64,000 nt of DNA, taken from contig JADHZB010001395.1 in NCBI GenBank assembly GCA_015657535.1, positions 1-64,000 of the forward strand, read 5' to 3'. The notes below the pieces were generated by a model that did no database searches, was not told the origin of the DNA, and saw nothing but the letters and a program-made list of their open reading frames with translations. A program made the position numbers and the translations under genes. This DNA is from Nephromyces sp. MM_2019 (lineage: Eukaryota > Apicomplexa > Aconoidasida > Nephromycida). This document shows, piece by piece, positions 48,290-60,000 of this stretch; positions within the stretch are counted from its first letter, which is position 1, and each line of letters starts with the position of its first letter.

Positions 48290-51073
48290 TCTTAGTTTGG
48301 TCAAATTTTGTAGATAGTTGCTTATATCTATAGCTTGGTATGTATCCCAGGGATTCTAGGCATGCAGACGCCTCTGCGTGATAATCTATGTTTATCTCCG
48401 TACATGTGCAGAGTGTGTATCTGCACGAGACTTTCATCATGACGGAATTAAATAGTGTGTACCGGGGCGAAAAAATCGTATTCACATGCCCCAAGCATCT
48501 TACGGACTTTAAGGTGCACCAGAAGTATGGTCTTTAAGCTATGATACACGTGAATCCGCTATTTACGCCGCATGCAGGACGGAGGCAATGTCATGAAATA
48601 TGGAGCTAAGGCATGGGCCTTGCAAACGCGGGCGATGCTTCATATGGTTTTCTTTGTGAACTGCTAACTGATAATGTAAGTTAATATCTACTTACCTCTG
48701 CATAGGTGCAATGTAGACGGGATTCTAACAACTTTGAATGGCTTTTAGATAAATTAAGAATATTAGAGCTTCTCACCGTGATCAAAAAAAAATTTATCAA
48801 CACTATGGATAGTGGCATTCCACCGCGGAAGTAGCAGGCGTATTTTGCAAATTTTCTGCGCAGTGAGACTCTACAAGGTGCATCACGGAGCTTCTCAAAA
48901 TCCAGTAATATAGGGACTATATTGAGCGGCTCTCCAATCTACACATATCCTACTCTCCGCACCAAAGAGGGCGGCAAGGTGAGTATGGAAAAGTAGATGC
49001 AGTGGCACTGCTTGCCCAGGACATCCCGACAACGAGGAGCTGCTCGTTTTCCCAAACTATTATAACAGCAGCAGCCTCTGCCGCCCCTAAATGCTATTCA
49101 AGCTACCAACTCAACGCAGCTGTTCTCTTGATATACCGCTAACTTGATATCAAAAAACAAGTCACCTTGACTTGCTTGCCTAATACCTTTTTTGCAACTC
49201 AGTCGCTCCGCTTTTTACACTAGCGATTAGCGCCGCCCTCGCAAAGCATCGCCGATTCGTAGCCTAAAACCTTTGCAATAAGACCAAAAGGTACAGGAAA
49301 CATGATGAATACACCTTCTGCGTATCTCCGCAGGCACATTGTACTTAATATCTCTAACCCTACCTCAATGTACTTCCCCGCCAAATAATAGCCCCCGAGA
49401 AGCATCATTCGCACGCGTGATAAAGAGTATGTAAAGCATGCATTGTCCTCTCTAATCATACCCCATTCCAAATCTAGTTGCGCCTTCTCCAAAGCAGGCA
49501 AAAGAGCGCAATAAAGAGGCCTAGTAATGCAGTCTCTTGTAGTAAAAATCCTCAATTATAGCACATGAGCGAAACAAACTCAAGCATAGGTGATAACCGA
49601 GGGTCGGCTAATATATATCGCCACATTAGAAATCACGCGGAGAGGCTTATAAGGCTTGCACGCGCAGCATTAAGAGGCAAAAGAGGAATGAGGACGCCCC
49701 GTATTAGAACTGGAAAACAGCAAGTTGATCACTTCCAGTTTTAAGCCACTGTTTAATATTTTTTTTGTAACTCAAAATACTACGCTGATGTTGAGAATAG
49801 CCCTCTCGAAGGCAATCTCTCGCGGAAAATAGCCGGGGGATATATTTGAAAGTGCTAATTAAAGCACTTTGATTTATATAAGATTATGAAATACAACGCC
49901 GAAAAAAGACAAGGCCTATGTTATTGCCGGGAGGCCACAATAGCGTAATTAAAGCTTTAGCTGACCGCTTAATTCACACAAGCTATATGCTTCGCTGTAA
50001 ATTTGCGCGCAGAAGGCGCTCCGGTAAACTATCATGAGCGAGCTCTACAAAGGTCTGAACGCTTCAGTGAAACACGGAATATATATAGCCTTGCTTTTAA
50101 ACTAAATTTGGAGGGCGAGCCCCAAAACCACGACTTGGCTGGAAGGAAAGCGAAGCTACTTCTTGCATCTTGTTCTACATTGTCAGAAAAATGATTACGC
50201 TTCCTTGGAGGCCACTACATGGGGGTAATCAATTTTAGGGAGAAGTCCCCACAGCTCGTTCGCGTTTACAGAAGAATTCCATTCAGGAATAAGACCCAGC
50301 TTTGGTAACAGAAAATCGAGTATCATCCGAGAAGCCTGAAAGGTAAACGGAAGATTTAACACACAAAGAACTATAAAAACAACAAAAGATGGAGCCTGCG
50401 CTAGCCTGGAAGAGAGGTTAATAGCTTAGAGAAAGCACCAAACTATGCAATCGCTAGTGCTGGTTCATAAGTAGCACTATAAGATATATCTTGAATACGA
50501 AAAAAGGCTAAAATGTGGAATCTTCACAGAGTATGCTCAAGAGGTAATACAAGTATTAACAGCTAAAAAAACATATATTCAACACCTCATTCGTAGGCGT
50601 ATAGTTTAACATAATTCCAGCAAAAAAGATTTCAAAATGAGAATTTTTCAATTTTTAGAAATAAACAGCACAACGCAAGCGCTCTCTTAATCGATGCAAA
50701 ATTTTTCTCACAAAAATCTCCAACCAGTGTCCTACGCGATTACTCATTTCAGTCACATCTGCATTAAAATAACGAATTTCATTCGTATCAGGTCAGAGAT
50801 TCCCTAACACAGTGACGGTTTCACGAAGCTAATAGCAAGATTTCTCAAGATATGTATAGCCTTTAGCATAACAAACGATGCGGAGCTCACTTTGGTACAA
50901 AAAGCTGAGAAAAGCAAACAGATTCACAGACTATCATAACCCTTCCCCATACGTCGAAAAACTACACATTGGCAGGTGGGAATGAAGCATATGCAAGCTC
51001 TAAATGCTCACGAACGAAGGACATATATGCACAATTTCATCGATTGCTCTTTCAGCGTGAATGCCACACATAC
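48290..51073. other. Region between EMC2 and the ABC1K/beta-lactamase gene
   Basis: About 2.8 kb between convergent genes. The first 0.8 kb holds coding-like fragments with a PX-like core, listed separately. A minus-strand open frame at 49220-49555 (111 codons, opened by TTG, first ATG at residue 33) has plausible composition but no recognised family. From 49.6 to 51.0 kb only short frames occur. A weak candidate for the last ABC1K exon is at 50887-50904. Confidence 0.45.
48412..49132 (+). pseudogene. Degraded PX-like (sorting nexin-like) coding fragments
   Basis: Successive coding-like stretches lie downstream of EMC2. 48412-48513 gives TFIMTELNSVYRGEKIVFTC. 48578-48649 gives GGNVMKYGAKAWALQTRAML. 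48707-48834 gives VQCRRDSNNFEWLLDKL and later SGIPPRK. After an in-frame TAG at 48832-48834 the frame continues QAYFANFLRSETLQGASRSF to about 48978. A shifted frame then runs to 49132. RR-x4-F-x-WL-x3-L followed by IPP is the core of a PX phosphoinositide-binding domain, but the stop and frame change break it. TAG is a normal stop in other genes here. A decayed sorting nexin is the best guess; chance similarity of short frames is possible. Confidence 0.25.
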
Positions 51074-54000
51074 CTTCGGCCCAGTGAATACATCGTTCAA
51101 GAGAATAGTTATTGCAAGGCTGACTTCCGGAAAGCAGAGTGCTATAGAACCACCAAGATCACCATGCCCTATTCCAAGTACCAAATTCGCATTTTCTTTG
51201 CCTTTGCTTTCCTGCATAGTGCCACATCTGTCTTTTTTTAGCTGTAGTTCATTCAGGCGGAAAACATCATCTTCAACTCCCACACACGTCGAATCACTCC
51301 TTTTGCATTGATAAAGCTGATAACCCAAGCCCCAGGAGTTGCTCAGGCCGCCACTGGTTAGCAAAGTAGGCAGGGACCTGTCAGTAGTGTATTCCTTACT
51401 AGCCTGCATAGTATAGTCCATTAGAACACAAGCTTTTATACATTACGGAAGGAGAGTGTGAACTCCAAATTACTCACGGAAAATTGCCACAATAAGCTAC
51501 ATAGAATACCATTCAAGTAACCGAAAGTGAAGGCAACCAAGCAGCGAAACACTATCTTCCCATATCACCAGAAGGTACAAAAGCTACACCACCTACGAGT
51601 AATAAACTTGCTTTTTCAGACTTTAAATTGATTGAATAAAATGTTTCACTAAGACAAATCTTTTCAGCAGACGATGCTGCTCTATATGTGCGAAAAAATG
51701 TGATTCATCCCAAAGTTTCGGCAAAATCCCAATTACCTCTTGAAGTAGTTCCTTGCTTATGATCTTTCCGTCTGCTAGAGCTCCGTAAAACTTAACTAGC
51801 CCTTTGGCTGTGCATCTACAGTTTGTTGGGGGTATCAATGAGTTTAAAAAATAGCGGCTATCGTAGAGCAGTGGATCAAAAATATACGGATTGGTAGCAA
51901 TCATCTCAATGGGGGAATATCGAACACCAGAGCTTTTTGATGTCTGAAACTCAGGGGAAGAAGAACTTCTTCCCCCCGCATTTTTGGTACTGACTGCCTT
52001 GCCTACCGCAGCATCACTGTTACACACCGGTTGCTTGCCTCGTCGCTGCGAGGCATCAACTGAAGCAGGAAGAAGAGGGGGCTCTTTCTGATCTTGCAGA
52101 GGAAAAGTGGGTTTCGTATCACTTGGAGAAGCATGGAAGGAGTGTGGGAGATCTGATGCCTTATGCTGCATAGCCAAATCACTACCAATACGTGGCTCCA
52201 TCGTGAATGGTAGGGGTGACGAGCTTTTATCGGGCATAATAGCTACGTCTCCCGAAACAGAGGGAAAAAAACCCGCAAGAGGAGGAGAGCAATTCGCTTT
52301 CGTGCTGGAAAAAGCTATTTTATCCTCCTGTGTGTTTGGAGAAAGCAATGAGATGGTAGTCTCTTTGTTCTTTTCTGTAATATAGCGCCCACCATTTGTT
52401 TTCGGCATCGTCCTGTGAGCACCTCGCCTACATCGAGTGAGAGCCTTGAGAGATGACTCACTAGTAGATATTTCATGCCTATACCTGAATTCTGAAGCTT
52501 TTGGTGATTGCAATGACTTATAATGACTATAATCGTGGCGTGGATAGCCTTCACAACCAGAATACATTGAAACTTCACATGGTATTTTCGTTTCAGCTTT
52601 TTCAGTCCGAGCAGCACAAGACTCATTCTCCATACTCGTGGCTCCAGCGGCGTGGGAATCTTTAAGGAGAGCATTAATTCTCCTTAATCTTCTCATCTGC
52701 TTACTGGTAGTCTTTTCGTGATTGCACCCATCGGCACCTGCCTCCCCAAGGTCTTTGGGAGTAGTGGCATCAGTTTTACTAATGTTTTCTGGGAGATATA
52801 AATTATCTCCTAGTATATCTGAAATGTATACGCCTCTTCTAGCACTGGTTATACGTTCAGTTAGAAACTTAGCGACCGGGCCATCACCATCCAGATTCGC
52901 AAGAGAAGTCCCATCAAAATCATGATGCTCCTTTGAATTTAGCTGCTTTGGTAGATTATGCCTTTCTGAAGCCCCATGGGGGGTTCGGGTCTTATTTTTA
53001 TCAGCAGCCTTAAGCGAAGCACAAAGATTTTTGGCATTGTAGGAGACATCCAAATGGTTTTGTTTAGTACTAGCCCAGCTCTCAAAAGGAAACAGTTTTT
53101 CTGATGATGCAGCGAACCATAATGGGGAAATTTCATCCTTTTCCGAATGTGCTTTCATCTTTGGACTATCAACCAGAAGTGAGTCAGAACACACTTTGTG
53201 CAGCGAAGTACCGTTTTCTGAAACGTTTCCATGACTCTTTAACGGTAGGTACTTCGCCTCTTTGGAAGAGGCAATCATATTTACATAACATTTTAATTCA
53301 TACCCCCGTTGCTGAGCATGCTGAGCAAGCGACTGTGGTGGTGCAACCTCATTAGACCTTCGATGGAAGGTATGGAGACTTTTTCCAGATCTAGTCCTCC
53401 TCTTTAACGAAGCTACGTCACTAAAAGCAGAAAAATATCCCTTCTTAGAGATTGGGTAAACAGGGTACTTATTCGATTTCAACTTTACAGCCGTAATTTT
53501 GTCAGCATCATCATCATCTTCCCCCTCCTCCTCCTCCTCCGTAGAGTAGCGACAAGTCATCACCCGCTTAGCTAAATTTCGAAAAAATCCTTCTCCGCTT
53601 TCTGCAGGGCTCGAAAGAAAATCCTTCATCACCTGCATGACTGGAGCTACATTCTGCAAATGAGGGGTGATTAGAGGATCGATACTGCAATTAGATGCTC
53701 CCTCAGCAGTAAGCCTCAGATCACTAGCTACTGAGTCTGCTAGTAGGGTATCTGAAGCCTTTCCAGCTGATTCTTCCTTAAAAACCTCAACTTCTGGTCG
53801 AGAACAAGAGTTAGCAGACTTAGTATTGATAGGTAGTTCCTCAAGAAACACCGAAGAAGACTTTGGTGACCTTCTACTAGGCAGCATTCCAGCTTTCCAC
53901 CTCCATAAATTCACTCGCAGCGGATTCCATTCTAAACCTGGCAGAGCTTCCCATGAACACGTCTGAGTACAGGATAAATCTGCAGCTTCATTTCCAAAGT

Positions 54001-57000
54001 CCTCGATGCGGGAGACACTAATAGCATCACTAGCACTCAATGACCCTTCGCAGCTCTTTGTTAGGGAAGAAGTCGCCTTTTCAAAACTTGCTTCCTTGTT
54101 TGGTGCCATTGAGTTTTCATTTCGAGGGAAAAAATTGCCCCGTAAGGCCTCAACCTTCCCAGGTAATCCACCTGCCTCTACAACACTCTCAGTCTGAGAG
54201 GTGATTTCAAGCGACCTGTCAGCGAAAGACTGCTCAGTTAAAAGAGAGCCTCTTGGAAGAACCGCTGTATCATCTTCAGTTTGTGAAACAAAATCGGCAG
54301 AAGGATCATATTTCTCTTTAAAGGAGGCTACTTCAGTTGGATTAACTGAAACATGTGATGAACTATACCCGCAAACAGTATTTTGAGTATCTGATACATC
54401 ATTTCCACTCATCCGGGCAGCGGAGGACATCATTAAACTAGAAGAAGAATTCCAGGATTGACTAGATACTACGTCATTCGCACCATCTGAACACCCTCTA
54501 TTCGAGCTCAAACAAAGCTCTAGGCTTTTCTCGCTCGTGTCTACACCAGCAACAGCAAAACTATTGGAGTCTTGTGATTCACATGCTGAAAGGCTGGCAT
54601 GTGTATCACTTAATTCACTTGAGCTCTTGGATAGGTGCTCAGAATTTCCAGGAAAAAACAGCTCCTTCTCTTTCTCTTGCCGAAAAGACAATGCAGCCCC
54701 TGCAGCTTGCCCAGAAGATGACGTGAGTGCTTGTCGTGGGAGAGTAGATGTAGCGTCATTTGAACGATGAGAAGACGTATCTGCGCGAGAGATAGTCGAG
54801 ATACTAGACATAAAGCTTAAAGAAGCAAAATCTTCTCCACTTGCAAGCCTTCCCTCTTCAATTTCTAAATCCCGTAACCTCGCAATTCCAAGACTTGTCA
54901 CGGTGTTCGCAGTCTTATCGAGAATACCCGACGCAGCGGTCTGGCCAGCCATCAGCGTATTAGTGGAGCTCATCCCTGGGCTGTGTAAAGCCCTTCTAAA
55001 GCTCTGATTTAAGCCCTCAATCTCCGGTTCATCGAAGAAGTCATTCTGAGTTTTTCTATGCTGCTGCCCATCAATGAGCACTACAGATCTATCCTTGTCC
55101 AGATCACCTTTAAAAACCGCGGGCAGGTTAGAGATAGCATCGGCATTTACCACCATAGAGGAGCAGGTCATGCAATCAGAAATACTTGAAGATGCAGTGT
55201 CAACGGCTTCTAACAAGGAAGAAGGCTTTTTTCCCGGAATTCCGCTGCTGACTGAAGAAGAAATGACGGTAGCATTCGCAGAGTCGTACCTCAAAACTCC
55301 AGATTCACGGAGGTGCTCATAGGGAGCCTCTACGGATCCATTGCTGCACTGCACACCGAGGATGGATTCTTCCTGCAAGGCAGTATTTTCGAAGTCTCCA
55401 ACGATTTTCTCATCGTTCATAGTACCTGAAGATAAAAAGCAGCTCTTTCCATCTCCAACATGTGGCTTCTTTCCGGCTGATACCTCATCTTCACTGCAAA
55501 CGCCTACATCTACTAAGCCATCAGCGGTAGGGCTGCAGTGCGGAGCCTTGGCCAACTTTGATTCTTCCATAGAGTGAAGAGCATCAGCTAACAGAAGGCA
55601 GTCAACACTACCTTTAATAGGCGAATCTTTTCTACGACTTTCCAGCCTCAAATCAGGACATGTGGCCAAATCACTTGAGTGAAAGTTTCTATCGATTTTA
55701 TTACCATTAAAAACGGTGGAAGATGTATAATAAGAAGAGAGAGGAAAGTGGGAATAGCGGAAGGTGGGGACAATGAATTCCCTCCTCTTCCCTCTAACCG
55801 GGGAAAAGGGATCTATTTCATCCATTTCCAGCTTATTCGTTTCAGTATTGTCGAGCTCCGTAGGGCCTGCAGGCTCTTGATCATTCATAACTGGTACTTC
55901 ATACATTTGAGCTGATTGCCCTCCAAACAAATTTGGAATCAAACTTCCACCACCATTACACAAGATTCCATCAGAAGGCGTATAGGGTTTCTGGGATGAT
56001 GACTCAGGGAAATAACCAGGTGATGGCAGGGAACCAGGATTTGAAGAGTTTGAATTTGGAGCAGATGAACCGGAAGATGTTGAAAGTAATTGCTCAGCAT
56101 TCGGTATCCTCAAAAAAACTTCGTCCTGAATGTTTAACTCTTGCAGCAATTCCTTCTCCAAAAACTCGTCTATAGAAAGACAGGACACACTCCGCACAAT
56201 TTCTGATATTAGCCAACCGAAAGCCAAATAAGAGTATCTGCCATCTGTGCCACGAGGAGTCAAAGGCGTCTAGAAAAAACCAAATAAAAAGAATCGAAAA
56301 TGCAGGCAATGATAGGAGGTAAGATTGAGTTGAAGAGGGAGTGAATTCACCCATAACAGCATATGCAATGGAGTTCAAAAGAACTTCAATGCAGCCATAT
56401 GAGGAGGTAAGAATGAACATTAAGGTCTACCAATTAGCAGCGTTGCAGTACTGAAATCGGAGTTAATCGATAAAAGGCTTTAAAACATAACTTTAGCGCC
56501 TAAATGCATGAAAAAATCCTTTGAGAGCATCAAAGGATTCGAGACTATTAAGCAGCTCTAAAAGCAGGATACTGGTACTTGATGAACCGGGAATGAAGAC
56601 ACACGAAACCTTGAAGCTGACTGAAAATTTTATGAAAATTGCATCACTTTTATCACCAGTTGCTGATCCTCACTCAAGAAAAATAATCAGCTGGAGGATT
56701 TGAAGATTCAGCTGCATATTCTAATGCATGAAGATCTCCACCTCGCCATTCTAACCAAAGTAATCGCCATCAACAATTGAATTTTAATCGAAATCAGGCA
56801 GCTTCAAAGTGAAGATTACATTACTCTGATGGTAGTATGGATGAAAGCGAGAAGCTAGCTCTTAGTTTCGCCCTGAGTTATCTACCTTAAAGCGCTCGAA
56901 GGATAAACGTTTAAATACGATTTCATTAGACGAAGAAAAATTATTTGATCTATTTGTAAGGAATTTCAAGTATGCTTGTATTCAGGTGTAATGAAACCCA

Positions 57001-60000
57001 CATTTTTATTGCATATGCATTCAAAGAGGGAAAGCACACCCCCCATTTTTTGTGCAAGCAGTGCATACATGCACGACTCAAAAACTGCTCATATGCAACA
57101 AAAAAGAGCCCAAATTCCACCAAATTCAAAATCTTCAAAAAAGTGTGTGTAAAACATCATTTTCTTTCTCGAAAAGACCTCCATTTTGTTCCATATAAAT
57201 ACTTGTTTTTTAATGTTTAAAAGCCATATTTTCCAGCAAAATAGACGCTGTAAGTAGCGATATATATTGCAAATTAAAAGACATACATATATGGTTTACA
57301 CTCGCTCTTCAAGCTCCTTCCATACACTAATAAAGGAAAACCCCATGCTATTGAATTCTTAAAAAAAAATTACCGCATCCTCGAGAATCCTAATCATCTT
57401 TTCATAAGTTGAAAAGTCCGTTATGGAAAGGCTCTCTGGAAAAACTCTATGAAGACCTGCTCTGTGACTCAAAATTTGCCTTAAAGTGATGTCATGCTTC
57501 CTAAAACGAATAAATCCATCCCACCAATTACAGACATAATCATCCAGGAGAACTCTCTCTTGATCGATTAACTTCAAGAGTGCAGTAGTCAGCAAGCCTG
57601 CAGGAAAAGATAAACAAAATGAGGGTAATTGAACACATCGTTTTAAAGCTGATTCGTAGTCGTAGAAACGAATTTTTTATCGCAGAAGGAGCTAAAACAT
57701 CAAAAAACTTGAAGATGGCTGAAGGACTTGTGAAAAAGCAGCAACATTCAGTAAAAAAAAATTTACAAAATCACACGATACCTCCCTTGTACATACATCA
57801 TCATCATAGTCGGAGATTTTGCGACATCAAAAAGAAGAAAGATGCATACCAGTCTATACGAAAGCGTATGTTTAGGTGTGTGTGCGTGTATGCGTGTGTG
57901 TACGTGTGTGTGTGTAAGTGTGTCTATTTATGTGTATGCATGTATGCCTATTTATATGCCCATATGTGTGCATATTCGCATCACTATAAATACACGTTAA
58001 AAGCGTAAAAAAGTGGAAAACCAGACACACACACGATGGAGAGAAGATCAAGCCATAAAAACCTTGTTTACGAGCAAAAATCCTCAGCAACTTGTTAATT
58101 AAGATGAAGAAAATGAACACTTAAGCCTGAGAAAGCCACACAAATCTGCATTTATCAATGTATTCTGCTTGTAAAATATTGCCAAAGGCAGTATGCATGG
58201 CAGCTTTACTCTCGCACACACCACATACATTACTTGGCTGAGCCATTGGAAGAGAAATGTGCAAGAGACCAGGATAATCTATAGTATGCCGATCAGGGAG
58301 AAACTCATCAAAATTGATAAACAATAAAGTTGTACATAAAGAAGCAGATAAACCAGAATGCAATGCTAAACGAGCATCCTCTAGGATGCCACTAGAGAGA
58401 AGCTTTTCTCGAAATAAGTAGAAAAGCATAAAATACTATGAATTTCCCATTTAAACTGCAAAGAAATCATCATTTCAACAACAAAATATACAACAAATTT
58501 CAATACGAAAAAGCAATTTTTTCTTCGATTTAGCAATAATTTTAAAAGTAAATTTTCATGAAGAAGATGATCCACAAAAAGAAACGTAGAAATGACGAAA
58601 AGATGCCATCAATTTGCAAGATTTATAAAGTATTAAATTAATGAATACCACTTCTTCTATAGGTCCTGGAAATGGTGAATATTAAAGGGTTGCTAGAGAT
58701 AACTACATATACATGAAAAGAAAATTAAAAGAGATAAATTCAATCTGAATTAAGATTGAAGAAGACTTTGACATCAAATTACAGTGAAGAAGATTTCGAT
58801 ATCAAATTATATGAGCATATTCTGCATCTTCAGCTAAAAAGTTACTTCAAAAAAAGGGAGAAATAAAGCAGTTATGAAGAGATCCCAAAGATTCCCTGCA
58901 CCACTTAAGCTGCCATGTGAAAATTGATGAAAACCATCAAGAAATGCCAAAAAAACTCCAAACAAAGCCTTTTGAAGACCAAAAAAATACCTTTTGATGC
59001 GCAGTACACGCAGAAAAGGCTGTCAGTCTGTACAGGCCTCATGTCTACAGGTCCCATGCATCCCGTAGCCAAGTTAACGACTAGCTTTTGATCCTTCTGC
59101 ACTGCCACCTGGCAACCAAGTATCATTTTTTGGCGGATCAAATCGTTTAGGAACTTCATTAGGCGCAGCTCCAACTTGCTGAAGAATATACATGCGAAAG
59201 AGAAGTGAGATATTTTAAGAAGGAAAAAGAACGAAATTTTTACACTGAAAAATTTAGAGGCAGATGCTAGGAGGCAGAAAATGCTGACAGCCAGAATCAG
59301 TCGAAGATGGAATATGAGCTATAAAGAGATAGCATATCAGAAGAAAGGACGAGGAGTAAAGATCTCTAGCCTCTGAGAAGGAAGGTATGAGGAAGAAAAG
59401 CCTCCAGTATCTCAGTTATAATATGCAAAACACAAAAATCTCTACTATCTGAAACCTAAAAACATGAAAACGCAATAAATTCAAACTTCATTTTAGACTC
59501 ATTGAATACGCCATAAGGCACAGCTAACTATTCACAAAAAAACGAGAAATCAACAGCTAAGCATCCAAACTAGACGAAATAGCAGCATTAAGCAGCCACA
59601 TATAGCTAATAATGGTAATGATCAAGGTCAAAACAGAAGAAAACTTCTTCTTCATCAATAAATCACACACATTATACACAGATTTTTCGGTAAACCTGTT
59701 AAAGGTAGACGCATTATCTCTGCAGAAAGCAGAGGATACTCCTTGCGAAGGGTGTGGTAACATCAATCTCGAAGATGGAACAGATGAAGTGTAGAAAACC
59801 GTGTCACTAAGGCACTGAACAGCTCTCTTTAGCAGTATCTTGAGGAAAGGTACTTGGGTATCTAACTCGATAGATAAGCCATGAAGAAGCGTTGCAATAC
59901 GCACGAAGAATATCAACTCCTTAGGCCAATCCATCAATGGATTTTCTGCAGTAGTTAAAAAGAGGGAAAACTGTGTGTGCACACACGGGATCAATAGAGG

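Noticed and set aside
49220..49555. 111-codon minus-strand frame
   Set aside because: It opens with TTG, has no recognised motif, and shows no splice link to the ABC1K gene; kept only as part of the intergenic description.
50887..50904. Terminal ABC1K exon (LFVPK then stop)
   Set aside because: The acceptor (tttctcag) and phase are right, but five residues give no family evidence; mentioned as a possibility and not included in the gene span.
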